From contig OX337234.1 in assembly GCA_946965045.2 (NCBI GenBank), positions 1,798,001 through 1,862,000 of the forward strand: a stretch of 64,000 bases of DNA, given 5' to 3'. The translations under genes were made by a program, and so were the position numbers. The notes beneath the pieces are model-generated. The model was not told the origin of the DNA, did not search any database, and worked only from the letters and a program-made list of their open reading frames with translations. Source of the DNA: Epithemia pelagica (lineage: Eukaryota > Bacillariophyta > Bacillariophyceae > Surirellales > Surirellaceae). Of this stretch, positions 23,652-34,639 are shown one piece after another (the first letter of the stretch is position 1; each line of letters starts with the position of its first letter).

Positions 23652-24356
23652 TCAGTCTCTTGGTTCACGCATATTGCCTACCCAGTCCAACATATTGGCC
23701 TCATTTGCCGCATATGCATCGGAGTGAGGATTCCAAATTGTTGGGGTAAGGACGTATGTGTCAAGACCAGCCATCAGATCGTCCTCCGATGGTCGTTGGG
23801 TGGAGAAAAATGAAAAGACTCCCCACAAGGATAGTTGAATCCGAAACCCCGTCGTCGGGAACACTACCGCATGGTCATCGGTTGTCGGATCTACCGTGTG
23901 GATTTTAGGCTTGTCATTGACAATGATGCCTGCCTCTCGCATGAGGAATGGTGGTATGAGATTATGTTCCATTGCCTTCACATATATCGCATTTCTCACC
24001 ACTAGTATGTAAGTTTTGCCCTCATATGGGCAGTCATATTTCAATGCGGCATCAACCAATTCTGCCGTAGTCGTGGAATAGTCGGGCGAGAACGGGCTCA
24101 CGTCCACCGTTCTTCCGGTCCAATTCAGGACGTAAACGTTCCGTCCAACCACGGGCATGTTGGCATGGCTGTCGAGTTCCGTTCTGCAACCGCCATCGGT
24201 TGACATCTCTTCCATGTCGTCATGAGTCATATCACTTGCAGCCACGAGAGCCGTAAAGTGTTGTTGGGAAATTTGAATTTTTCCAGGATCCCAAGTTGTT
24301 GTGTCCGGCTGCAGTGATTGTCCTCCTCCTCGTGACGTCGTGGAGGAGATGTTCAC
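23652..24356 (-). pseudogene. Copia element A protease region
   Basis: The frame contains TELDSHANMPVVGRN, the retropepsin-like D-S-x-A-x motif of diatom Copia proteins (D-S-H-A here), about 70 residues in. The stretch to ANMLDWVGNMREPRD carries conserved linker sequence. It would cleave the polyprotein. It is closed at both ends by single in-frame TGA codons (24369 upstream, 23652 downstream), beyond which the same frame continues, so it is one piece of a broken polyprotein. Confidence 0.85.
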
Positions 24357-24368
24357 CGCCGGACCTCG

Positions 24369-25919
24369 TCAGGCCTTTGCCTGTTTTAAGATGGAGCGCA
24401 GGGTGACTTTGGGTTTGGGTTTGTCATCAGCTTTGGGCTTCGTTTCATCGAGTTGTTGCGCCACTGCTGCCTGTACGAGGCTGGCAATATTGGCTTCTTC
24501 ATCTTCGGCCTTTGACTCCTCTTGAACCAATTTCTTTAGTTCCTTAGCAATCACCACTGCGATCTGCTTTTTCGTCCCTTTGAATCGCTTATTGCCGCCA
24601 GAGGTGTTGTCAGAGTCCTTTTTAGGCGGCGGGTTCTTCGTCCGCCACTCTCGTAATTCGTCCTTTTGCTCTTTCGACAATCCACGGTACTCATGGCTTT
24701 GCGTTTCTTCGCTGTCGCAGTTGCACTGGAGGCTTGGGCCGTCGGGTCATCATCGATCCCTTCAGCAGCATCAACCGCGGAGATTTGAGAGGATCCACGT
24801 TTATTCGTCGCCGTTGCGCGGCGTTTGGCCACTGGATCGTAAGGCAATAAATGAGCTGCCGCTCTTTCGAAGTCATTTCGCATTCCAGTCGGGCCGTCGT
24901 CGGTCCGAAAACTGGCCATGGCAGCTTGCAGACCAGCATCCGAGCACTGGATGCCCTCTAAGAGATAGCTCACTCTTGTGAATTTGGGAGTTGATACTCC
25001 ACATGGGCAGCACATTGCTGCATCGAAACGAAGGCATTTCTGTGCTGCCCAATGAAACCTTCTAAAGGAAAGTTGGATTGTCCCTTCCAAATCCTGGTAT
25101 GTAGAAGGTCGTCTTGCTTCTTCAATTCGGCCTCCCACTTGTCCTTTCCAGCGTATTGGTTGGTTAGAGCCAACCATGCTCCCCTTCCATCCTTGCCGCG
25201 TTGGAATGGTTTGATCGAAGCTGCATAGACAGTCCCTCGTGTCGCCTCTTCCAAATGGTAATAGACTGCCGCGTTGTCGTCGCGATACAATTCATGGGCA
25301 TGAGAGGCTCGGGCAATCAATTCTCCCTCAACGGATCCATGTTCTTCCGAATGTGGCTTATTCGTCACAAGGGCTGGGGCAACAACAGGGACATCCACAG
25401 TTGCTCGCGTGACGTAAGCCAGTGGAATGGTCCGAACACCGATAACTCGATAGACGAAATCGTGGAAAGCTTCCGACCACTTGATAATTGGTAGAGCCTT
25501 GCTAATCTTGGGCACCTCAGGAACATCGTCGTCCTTCCTACGGGCCTGTAGGGCCTTCCACTGTACTTCAAAATTTCGAGATTCGCAGCAGTCATTTCAC
25601 GGTCCGTTGTATTGTAGTAACGAACGATTTCGCATGCTACGCTCAAGCGGTGTTGGGACTTGGCCCCGAAAATGAACGGTGGTGTCGGTATCGTTGCACC
25701 AGGAGCCACTCCGGGGTTAGGATCAGGGATTCGCCCTGCCGGTTTCCTGAGGTTGTCAGCCAATTGCTGCAAAGATTCCTTGTCGAAATCGGCTAGATCC
25801 GCGACAACTGCGATACCTTCCACTTGAAGTTGGACAACCGTTGCGTGTGGGATGCCCATTTGGGCCGGTTGTTCAAAGAACGCTGTCGTCTGCGCTGCAG
25901 TAAGTACCATTGTCGTCAA
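24369..25919 (-). pseudogene. Copia element A gag region
   Basis: Begins MTTMVLTAAQTTAFFEQPAQ at 25919. It encodes the diatom Copia gag pattern: a helical N-terminus (GIAVVADLADFDKESLQQLA), then KISKALPIIKWSEAFHDFVY, YRDDNAAVYYHLEEATRGT, and GRGAWLALTNQYAGKDKWE, ending in a Lys-rich tail (LSKEQKDELREWRTKNPPPK). It should be a capsid-like protein that packages element RNA. Three frame changes are visible, near 25565 at GAAATTTTG, near 24985, and near 24690. A TGA at 24369-24371 separates it from the protease frame. No CCHC knuckle was found. Confidence 0.85.
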
Positions 25920-25967
25920 TCAATCTTTGTACTGCACGTGAAAAACTCGCCAATGGGTCTGATAAAC

Positions 25968-26107
25968 TGCTAAAATTTCGCGGTAAATCAAAACTATAAT
26001 ATCTTTCACATCTACTTGGGAACTTTCACACATTCGCTAATTCCCTCACATTTTGGCGACGTGGCTCGCCCGGCTATTTTAGCCGTTTGGCACCCGTTAT
26101 TTCAACA
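25968..26107 (-). repeat. 5' LTR of Copia element A
   Basis: 140 bp, upstream LTR for the leftward-transcribed element. It contains the internal palindromic stretch GGCTAAAATAGCC. A candidate primer binding site, GTTTATCAGACCCATTGG on the minus strand (25950-25967), directly follows; it resembles, imperfectly, the TGGTATCAGAGC type that pairs with initiator tRNA-Met. Confidence 0.93.
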
Positions 26108-26469
26108 CTTATTGAGGTCATTTTTGGTAGAGATTGTTGGATTGTTGGAGATGATGGTCTCCTTACAGTAGTTTTTTCATCCTTTTCTAGCTAATGGTCA
26201 TGCATAAGTGGTAGCTCGGGCCCTCCTCCCCCGTATCCTCGACTCGTTCGACCAGCACACATGAGAAGCTGGGCCATATTGGGGAGAAGGCAGTGAAAGA
26301 GACAGCGAAGAAGCTCGGGCAGAAGCTTACCACAACGACAATGGAGAAATGTGCAGCTTGTGCGGCTACTAGCCCGAGACAGGGCGAGAACTGATCCACT
26401 CTCCCTCAGCCAGTGGGGCCAGCGGTTGTTGTCCAATGTTTGACAACTCCAAGATTCTTAGTCTTTTGT

Positions 26470-27260
26470 TCATGACAAAAGCAAGCACCACCACACGATA
26501 AAAGATCCCGCTTCCTGCGGTATATCATCGTCATCAGTCTTTGCCGACTCACCATGCCACTGGCATTTTGTCTCGTCGTGAATAATTAGTAAATATACTT
26601 TAGTAGCTGAAGGTGGACGAGGAGGAGCTAGGGTGTGAAGAGTGGCTTGAACGATGAGAAAGGCAATAGCTTCTCGTCGTGGCCTGCCCTCCGGAGATCC
26701 GCGTTGCCCTTCCCATATGTGATCAGTCAGTTGCAAACACATCAAACCTTGGGATGGTAGTTTCTCTTGTCGTCTACAATTCTTCGATGAGAACCGCAGC
26801 TCGGGCTGCTCCGACATCGTGTGCTGGTCAAGGTATCTGCTGAGGACTTCCTTGAGGACGGCGGTGAAGGCTCGGAAAAGGGGAAGCGACCGAGTGTGCC
26901 AGTCGTCAAAGATGCTTCGATGGTATTTCGACAAGGTGACTACTTCTTGGTTTTTGCAGAGCGTGAGGGAGCGGGTCATTGTCGCGATAAGGGATGGAAC
27001 TGCCATGCTGCTTGCGTTCTGTATGCCAATGCCTCCGAGGTGGTCTCGCATGGAGGTGATGTACAGCGCATGATTGGGGATGGGGTCGGGGTGGTCCAAC
27101 TGTTGTTGGAGGAAGTGCATTTGTAGATTGGCAACTTTGGTGGTAACAACAGATTCCCAAAGGGGATGAAGCTGTTGGCCGTTGCAATGCTGAGGGACAA
27201 CGTCTGCCCAAGGACATGGACAATTTTGTCTAAAGATGTTGCAGAAATGGCAGGACACTC
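26470..27260 (-). pseudogene. Probable non-LTR reverse-transcriptase C-terminal remnant
   Basis: A frame of 309 residues (26470-27399) contains ITSMRDHLGGIGIQNASSMA followed by VPSLIATMTRSL. The pattern GGLGI....A..AF..S..RSL is typical of the region after the RT domain in non-LTR retrotransposon proteins, where the C-terminal domain begins. Upstream, LHPLWESVVTTKVANLQMHF fits the preceding helix. The rest matches nothing I know. The upstream end runs into a 95-bp tandem repeat. Identification is by pattern only. Confidence 0.4.
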
Positions 27261-27331
27261 TCTGCAAACACATGAAGAATTTTATACAACGGCAATGAAG
27301 AATGCATCGGAAGTGCGTTATCAGAAATTCC

Positions 27332-27520
27332 ATGAGGTGATTGGGGACACTGCAGTTGTGGAACAAGACTATGCGATTCCACGAGCACAGTTTCAGCACC
27401 TCTGATTGACGATGTTATGTTCAGGCCATGAGGTGATTGGGGACACTGTGGTTGTGGAACAAGACTATATAATTCCACAAGCATAGTTTAAGCACCTCCG
27501 ATTGACGATGATATGTTCAC
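27332..27520 (+). repeat. 95-bp unit, two copies
   Basis: CCATGAGGTGATTGGGGACA at about 27331 and 27426, followed by GTTGTGGAACAAGACTAT and ATTGACGATG in both copies. Confidence 0.85.
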
Positions 27521-27747
27521 GCCAGAGAAGAAACTCGCGAGTGTGTAATAAAACAAAACCTCGATATATTTCATCTCAAGAATCCCTTCCACTACGACAC
27601 TTCCATTTTTATAAAGGCACTGTCCAACCAGAAACATCTCCTTGGATCTTGCAAAGTCATCGTATACCATGAAGCTCAGGATATGATAGTGCAACAGGTG
27701 GAAGGAACCACGAAGACTTGATGGAAAGCCCGGTCGATAGTGTGTCC

Positions 27748-27845
27748 GGAGATCTGTGGTACGGCATCCAACATGGCACAGGAAGAGCTAGACTGGTAGA
27801 TCTGTGGTATGGCATCCAACATGGCACAGGAAGAACTAGACTGGT
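27748..27845 (+). repeat. 48-bp unit, two copies
   Basis: GATCTGTGGTA(C/T)GGCATCC is followed by AACATGGCACAGGAAGA.CTAGACTGGT in two adjacent units that differ at only a few positions. Confidence 0.9.
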
Positions 27846-28287
27846 TTTGAACAATGGCCAAATATTGAAGCCTCTGCTCAGGCTGGGTTGGGAGCCGCAA
27901 CACATGCTCTCTGTTCATCTCTGGTGGTGGAGAAAGAAAAGACGTGCGACAAGAAGAGAAGTGTTGTATCTGGTAATCTGTTTCTAGGAAATCGTGAGAA
28001 ATGAAGAGCCCTTCGCAAACAGAACTCAGTTAGCGCAGTTGGATGTATACTGTATTGAAGGAATTAAGGATTTTCTGGAGCAAGAGTATCCTAGGTTTCA
28101 GATTGTGTCGTCGTAGCCACTCTGTCGTCTTGTAGCAACACTTCCCCACTGGTAGGAGACCGGGGCACGCATGCACTGTATGGTGCTGTTGATTGTTTTT
28201 GGCGGCAGTGACTCCCCTTTGGGGAGGTCTTGAGACATCCGGGGAACTCTGAGTCGGAATAGTTTGCACTGGTCCAGAGATATTTGA

Positions 28288-29025
28288 TTAGGTGCTTCTT
28301 CTTTCCTCCTCGGGTATCATTTCCTTTTGAGTCTTGGTAGCCCCTGGGCCAGGGTTTGTCGCAGGAAACAAATCCGTACGGTCAACGTGGAGGGGAAGTC
28401 CTTTGGACTCTTTGAATATCTGAAGAAATACATTCTTCGGCTGTCCACGTTTGCAAACGCGGCAGCGACACACAAAAGATTAGTAAGCTCCTGATGGCCA
28501 TCCCTTTTGACCTTGTTCTTGCTGAAGGTACAATAGTACTGAGAGCCCTTCGCCATTGCTTCATTCCAAACCATCTCCCGAAGAAGGCCCTGTGTTTCTC
28601 ATTGCAGGGTGAGGTTTTTGCAGCTGGCAACAGCCAGCTTGTGCATGTGCATTGCTCATTCTTGGGCGATTCCATAGTCCAAGTGAACCATATTTTGATG
28701 CAATATAAAGCTTGTACAGATGATGCCGGGTGGCATGATGGTGTCCATGGTTGTGTTTATTGGCTTCAGCTCCGGTGGTTTGAAGGGTTACCTTGTAGGT
28801 AACACCATCACACGGTGGAAAGCCACAATCATCACAAATCAAGTTGTTATTTGTCTTGTTGATGAAGGATGATACAACACCAGGAAACTTAGAGTCTTCG
28901 TCTTTCTTTTCATTTTCAGCATCTTCAGATGGTGTTTCTCCATTGACATCTTTCTTTCCCTCTTCCCCATCTTTCTTGATGGTATCATTCACATCTGATT
29001 CTATGAGAATGGAGACCCAAGACAC
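28288..29025 (-). pseudogene. Fragmented protein with Cys motif, unknown diatom-type family
   Basis: From about 29000 leftward a frame reads an acidic-Lys segment, LICDDCGFPPCDGVTYKVTL, then ATRHHLYKLYIASKYGSLG and LWNRPRMSN. A change of frame then leads to YYCTFSKNKVKRDGHQELTN and a third to PKNVFLQIFKESKGLP. C-x2-C-G-x2-PC followed by R..LYK.Y...YG.LG..NR..... resembles a multi-copy protein of no known function that I associate with diatom genomes. That recollection is not verified. There are at least two frame breaks; probably a dead copy. Confidence 0.35.
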
Positions 29026-29940
29026 CCAGCAGGTTGCTGAGGAAGATTACTGAGGAAGAGAAAGTGGACACTACCGAAACTGAATTGGTATCCACGGATT
29101 CTGCTCCAACGTCACCGGAAGAAGATAACAAGGACACTCCTCCCGAGCCCGAACCTAAGACAGATAAGTCTGAATGTTAGGTGCATGGCCAACATTGCCA
29201 AATATACAACAGGCAATTCCGGCCGCTTACCAGATGCCAGCACTTGAATCTACAATAGAGCACGAGTTGGCTGAAGTGTTGAGCTAAGTTTTCCGTGTAG
29301 ACTACCGCAACGACCTTGAATCTACTGGCAATCCGTTCGACTGTACAGGCACTCATGTATTGGTATCAAACGTTGGGACAGTAGGTCGGGCTCGAACGGG
29401 GGGCCGTGTTCAAATCTTAAACTATGTGGCGCCCGGCCCCGACGAGCAGTGGAGTGATCGTGATCAAGCTGGAGTTGTCGCCCGTGTTACCAAGGCAAGA
29501 GTATGTGAGGACGAACAGCGGGCAGTTGGTACAGCGAGGCTTGAACAGCGTTGAAGTACTTGAAATGGCCTGCCAAATGGACGAGACCTGTGATTCCGCA
29601 GGAGGGCCCCCGACTAAACCACTTAGAACATTGACCTTGTTCACTAAGTTATTCAACTGCTTGTTCTGTTCACTACTTGCTCCGATGTAACTTGTCCTAA
29701 CTGGGCAATGTGAAAAAGGGATGGCAAGTACAGATGGACCAAAATAATCATTAATCTCTAGCAATAATTGTTTCTATCTCCTACTTTTTGTGACTTCGGA
29801 AGGTAGAAACTATATTGTTGGATTGTCTTTCTCCATTTTTGCGGTCTCAGTCCAAGTCTGTATCATCCAAGCCTCGTCCATCCATCCCAAACCCATTACT
29901 TCTCTCCAAAAGGTATGGAAGAACCTCCCCCATCTCCGCC
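29026..29940. other. No recognisable gene
   Basis: Short frames on both strands without motifs. Confidence 0.5.
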
Positions 29941-30030
29941 CCCCCCCCCGAAGAAGTGGACCCCAAACCATCTCCGACACCTGTGCCCCCCCCAGAAGTG
30001 CACCCCAAACCATCTCCGACACCTGTGGCG
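29941..30030 (+). repeat. C-rich two-copy repeat
   Basis: CACCCCAAACCATCTCCGACACC-like units of about 42-45 bp occur twice, separated by runs of C (CCCCCCCCC at 29941, CCCCCCCC at 29987). The Pro-rich frames across it are products of this composition. Confidence 0.75.
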
Positions 30031-30651
30031 ACAAGCCTGCACACCGTTGGAACATCAAGATGACTCCACCAATGCATGAGCATCAACATTGACCCCGGCG
30101 CACTCGATGTCATTTGAGCTTCGCATCCCATCGAGGGCTATAATGACCCTTTTCGTTCCCGGATGTTCGATGAGCTCTACTGCTTCATCTGACTTGCGAG
30201 GAAGCCCATGGTTTCGTGAACAGCCCATCACACTCATTGGTCTTCATCGAGGTTGATCCCAATTTTTTGGCTTCGCAATTGGTGCTGGTTCCTAAGGATT
30301 GGGTGGTCTTGTTGTTTTTGCCGTCGGGGTGGACGCGTCCTGCTCTCCCCCAGGTCCAATGGATTACTGTCACCCACAAACAATGTGGCGGTATTACCTT
30401 GGTCTGAGTCAATGTGGGGAGACGCAACATCCTCTCTTTCCCACATACCGACCATCACGGGTTATGTACCCCTTCGTTGCACGTATAGCTTGAATGTCAT
30501 GCTCGAAAAACAGCCGGGGGTCACAAAAGTGTCTAAAATCCAAACCATTTTGTTGTATGAGGTCAACTACATCATTTTGAGTGTGAATTTTGGCACAAAA
30601 AGCAAAAACCAGGTAAGTTACCAGCAAATTATGGGTGACACAGCTATGCCA

Positions 30652-30711
30652 CTGAAGGGTGAAGGTAATGTCTGAAGGGTGAAGGTAATGTCTGAAGGGT
30701 GAAGGAAATGT
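30652..30711 (+). repeat. 20-bp unit CTGAAGGGTGAAGGTAATGT, three copies
   Basis: Three head-to-tail units; the third has one change (GGAAATGT). Nothing recognisable lies between 30031 and 30651. Confidence 0.95.
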
Positions 30712-30833
30712 CACCTATGATCGCATGTTGATTTTGGGAAATATCAGCAATTCAAGTGGGAATGTTTTGCATTACTCTTCAAAGAAAAAACTATTTCAGT
30801 CAATGTTTTATCTAATGCTCCCATCCCTTTGCA

Positions 30834-30935
30834 GATTCACTCCTCTCACATTGCAGGGTCAGACAATCACAACGCAGATGTGTTGTCCCGCCCATCCCTG
30901 GCACCTAAGTGGGACTCCGTTATAAAGTAGCCACG
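30834..30935 (+). pseudogene. Retroelement RT/RNase H C-terminal tail remnant
   Basis: The frame reads IHSSHIAGSDNHNADVLSRP followed by SLAPKWDSVIK and a stop. HI.G..N..AD.LSRP is the end of the RNase H domain in Gypsy/DIRS-like retroelement proteins. No other part of the domain is readable upstream. Confidence 0.5.
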
Positions 30936-32274
30936 GCCTCCCTTGGATAACTGCTCCATCACTGCTCGTCCATTCCAAGCCCACCCTTGGCCGCCAGCCC
31001 CCTAACCGTGGCAACAAACGAGCTCCCACTGCCATGCCACCCGGCAAGCCAAACCATCCCACAGCTATGGAGAAAAAAGCCTTCCAACTGGACCACATTT
31101 GTAAACTTTCATCATTGGTCAGGGATGTGAGTAGTTCGATTGAGTATTCATATCAGACAGCCCACCGGTGAAAGTGGTGGGCTCTAGAATCCACAGTGTT
31201 ATCTTTATTTCCGTGGTTGCGGGAAACTTGTTTGTGAGGAGTAAAAGAGTCGAGAGAAGTTTTTGCAGCACTTGGTAGGCGGTGCACCATGGTGATGGTC
31301 GACGGGTCAAGGGGCTGAGGACTACTGGGGCCGGCTTGGAACGTCAGAAATGATATGCTATCCAAAGTTGTGAGTAAGACTTCTTGTAGATATTCACGCC
31401 GTGTGTCTCTGTGACTAGCGGGTAATGGATAGCTTGGTCACCAGCCAGCGGGTGGTAGGGGATCAGTCCTTTGTTAGACATGGGTGTGTGGGCAAAGATC
31501 GAAGAGGTTAATGGACAGATTGCGTAGCTCATCATTTTGACCTTATAGACTTGGGGTAAAAATCGAAGACGTTGATGAACAGATTGAGTAGTTTATCATT
31601 TTGACCTTATAGACTTGGGGTTCCCGCGGGCAATGATCACACTTTCTGGGCAGCCCCGGCCTCGAAGAGCTTCCATTCACATGACATGTCACAGTTGGTA
31701 CTAATTGTCAGCTGCAAAATCCCATATTTCGTGGGAAGTACTAGAAATGCTTGCTTAGACCATGCTTGAGACTTTGCCAAAGTTTGCCCAGCGAGGATTG
31801 GTTCCAGGACTTGGGATAGTCCACAGCAGATTTTTGTTTTGTCGCACATACATAAGGCTGGTCGGTCGCAAGTTCTCCTTCCACACATACATGACACATT
31901 CAAGTAATCCCTAGTCAGACGTTCATTCAAAACAATGAGACCAAGGAAAAATGAAACAATCGAACATTGATTTCTTGTTAGCAGTGCAAGATGATCTCGG
32001 ACGAACCGTGACTTATCACAGAAATCTTACGCAACAGGAGGTCCTCCTGACTCTTTTCCGTGGCCGGATGCCGTTCCTTCGGGCCATTACATCCAGCGAC
32101 TGGAAGGAGATTTCAACAAAGAAACAGAAGGGAGTCAACAATGGGTGAAACAATTGCGTACTGCACGTTGTGCTTCTACGTAAAACAATCATTGACAAGA
32201 CACAGGAGAGACTAAGACTCAAAAGAAGCTCACATTACTTGAAGAAAAAATGCCAACGTAGCAGACCTGATTGA
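30936..32274. other. No recognisable gene
   Basis: Frames of 60-100 residues occur, including a Cys-rich one at 31637-31930 (SCMCGRRTC, LCMCDKTKICC) with no known family. A 40-bp near-duplicate (TAGACTTGGGGT) lies at 31545 and 31612. Confidence 0.45.
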
Positions 32275-32384
32275 GTGGAAATTTTTTTGCTCCGCACTAC
32301 CTTTTTACGAGCTCGTAATCCTCCGCACTTGCTCCCGCCACCGTCGTGGGCAATATATGGCTATATTAGACGAAATCCTACTAC

Positions 32385-32500
32385 TTCCATTCCGAGGAGC
32401 TATAGTAGTATTAATAATTCCCAGTGTCGAGTCCTTTCAAGAAGGGACCACCCGGCGCGGAGGGTAGAATGACGAGGAGGGCAATGGTCGAGGTGGAGTT
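32385..32500 (+). repeat. Copy of the dispersed element also inserted at 59041-59420
   Basis: TAGTAGTATTAATA.TTCCC is followed by GTGT.GAGTCCTTTCAAG.A and then GCGGAGGGTAGAATGACGAG and GAGGGCAATGGTCGAGG. The same order and sequence occurs on the minus strand at 59325-59420. This copy covers only the first third of the element. The continuation reappears at 34985-35066. Confidence 0.75.
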
Positions 32501-32549
32501 AGTTCTCTACACTAATGAGATCCAATGCCAGCTCCTTCTCAAGCATTTT

Positions 32550-32622
32550 CTTCTTCTTGAGTAGGGTCTCATGCTCTTGTTTTTTCTTCTTCTTGGGTAG
32601 GGTCTCATGCTCTTGTCTTGAG
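32550..32622 (+). repeat. Two-copy repeat of TAGGGTCTCATGCTCTTG
   Basis: CTTG(A/G)GTAGGGTCTCATGCTC occurs twice about 39 bp apart with TTCTTCTTCTT spacers. It gives a Lys/Glu-rich minus-strand frame that is probably spurious. Confidence 0.8.
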
Positions 32623-33030
32623 ACTTTGATGTCATGTCCATTCAAAAATGCGGAGCATCGACCAGAAGCTTTCTCCAAAAGGCTTGCGACATAGACCACA
32701 AGCCACCCCAAAGGGGGTCACAAGTATTTCATCTTAACAAGTTTCTAAAATACAAGCCCAGCTGATGGTTAGTTTGCCTTGATAGAAATGACACAAGATT
32801 TGGTTCTACATCCGCGACCTCCCGGAACAACAGAAATGTGCTGACAATGGTACCATCAACACTGTGATAGTTGTATTGCTCTCGTGTGGTTTCGAATATT
32901 TCTGACTCGGGGTGAAGAATTCCCCGTTGGGAGGTGAGAACACATCTCGCTCGACATCTGACTGATTAAGCAGCTCCAGCAACATCTCTGGGACGTGCAC
33001 CACCATCGAGTACACGTCGGCAAAAGGGGG

Positions 33031-33084
33031 GACAGTGGTAGCTGCTTGGCCGAGTAGGACAGTGGTAGCTGCTTGGCCGAGAAG
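33031..33084 (+). repeat. 27-bp unit, two copies
   Basis: GACAGTGGTAGCTGCTTGGC begins at 33031 and 33058, each followed by CGAG(T/A)AG. Confidence 0.9.
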
Positions 33085-33149
33085 GATGAGTTCTCGGCAG
33101 TAGTCTGAATGAAATACATCGATGCATCGTCGTTGTCTTCTCCCACATG

Positions 33150-33345
33150 CAAGTGCATATTGATGATGTCACCGGGAACTATACTTGGAGTACATACCTA
33201 GGTCATAAAAAATAGATTTTGTCATGCAATAAGGTGTGATAAATCTCCTCTGATTTGATACAATAGAACAAGGTATTCTTATGCATGCAAGTGCTTATTG
33301 ATGATGTCACTGAGAACTATACTAGGAGTACATCAACATAACCAT
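33150..33345 (+). repeat. 138-bp period two-unit repeat, related to 1113-1340
   Basis: CAAGTGC(A/T)TATTGATGATGTCAC at 33149 and 33287 with GGAGTACAT downstream. The first unit continues through AAGGTGTGATAAATCTCC. The second unit leads directly into the protease remnant on the minus strand, so the unit is probably internal retroelement sequence that duplicated. Confidence 0.75.
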
Positions 33346-33635
33346 ACATGTTCTTGAGGATGGTGTCGTTGTGTATAATGTCCACAGTGGACTGATTGTC
33401 TAAGAGTATCCAATCGGGGGAAATATTAGACTGCATGGCAGAAAAAGAGACACCCCCTAGGATCAAAGGAGTTGAACTCCTCTTCTTCTTTGGGGGACTC
33501 CATAGCTTCATGATATACATCTTGTTCGACATCAATTTTGTGATCTAAGACACCAGATTCCCATAAGGCATCACTAGTTAACACTACAGTGGGTAGCGTA
33601 TGTAGCTCTTCGTCTGTAGGAGGATGCATAGGCAT
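33317..33635 (-). pseudogene. Retrotransposon protease remnant
   Basis: After an acidic segment the minus strand reads ISPDWILLDNQSTVDIIHND followed by TILKNMYG. WILLDNQSTVDVF.N..LL.N is the retropepsin-type active-site block (D in LLDNQST) of a widespread diatom retroelement polyprotein. One frame change lies between the upstream part (33426-33635) and the active-site part. Downstream sequence is the two-unit repeat at 33150-33345. Active-site residues are intact but no complete domain remains. Confidence 0.65.
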
Positions 33636-34639
33636 CCTAAATAATCCTTGGTAACATTGGGTAGAGCTTCACGTTGCGCGCACGCATGGTGTGCCACCGT
33701 GATCCTCGTATGAGGAAACATTCATCTTTGAAGCTTTTTCATTCTTCCAAAAAACACAAACGACGACAGGTGGAAACAAGCTTGGAAGATCCCAACAACA
33801 ATGGTACCCCGTAAGATCTCAAACCAGAAGATGGTACAAACTAATAGAACAAGAATGGTAAGATCAGTAATTGTTCTAAAGATTGGGAGGATGCAGAGAC
33901 GCTGGACCTTCTTGTGCGAGGAGGTCAAATTCCAAAACTTGCAGGCGTCCGAAACATTGATCATCACTACCAAACCAAGTGCATTTGTATCAACTTGCAA
34001 TGGGCGACACTATACACCCTGCCTGCTTTTGAAGGCATGTTCCCTACCTTTGTCCCCCATTATGGGGAACCCACGGGGATACAACCTCTATTTCCGCATT
34101 GGCCCTGATACCTTTACATTAGATGAAGAGAAACTCCGGTTCTACCCGGGCTTTCCCACCGAACTGCTCCCCCCACCAGTCGCAGCAGCAAATCCACCAC
34201 GTCCGCAGTGCCTTGGTTGAGCGTGTCACGGGTAGCGGGAGCAAAGGAGCGCAAGTTACGGGGGGAGGGAGGCGGCGGAATCTTGATACTGTCGGCTAGG
34301 TGAGTTCTTGCGTGGTTGAAGCCGGCGAGGTAGCATGAGAGGTGTGCTTGGCATGAGAGGTGTGCTCTCAGTTCACCCGGTAGCGTGTAGTAGGAAGGGC
34401 TGTTTTTGCCCCGAAAATCATGTAAACGGGGATGATTAGGAAATGGCCGAGAACGCTAGCGAATGCAAGAGCGGCGGCGGGATTATATGTCACCCGGTGG
34501 AACGCGGCTTTTCTTCATTCTTGATCTATCCCCCAGGTTCCGAATGCACCTGGCGGCATTGGGGATTTCCAACACTCCCTCTCACTTTCAATTTTGCACC
34601 TTTGTGACTTACCAGCCTAGTATGCATTTGCGCAAGCGC
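33636..34639. other. No recognisable gene
   Basis: A plus-strand frame of 139 residues (33801-34220) and an overlapping minus-strand frame carry no known motif. Confidence 0.45.

Larger units (their letters stand above)
19578..26107 (-). mobile_element. Full-length Ty1/Copia LTR retrotransposon (element A)
   Basis: Identical-length 140-bp LTRs at 19578-19717 and 25968-26107 differ at a single base (CGCTTATT versus CGCTAATT). On the element strand the LTR begins TGTTGAAATA and ends TTTTAGCA. CTTA lies immediately outside both ends, a probable 4-bp target duplication. A purine tract, TTGAGAGGAG, abuts the 3' LTR. The gene order gag, protease, integrase, RT, RNase H is Copia-type. Low LTR divergence implies recent insertion, yet the gag-pol frame has at least four in-frame stops and three frameshifts, so this copy is defective as sequenced. 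Confidence 0.95.

Noticed and set aside
29790-30131. Pro-rich and Gly-rich overlapping frames
   Set aside because: They arise from C-runs and a two-copy C-rich repeat, and no homology is apparent.
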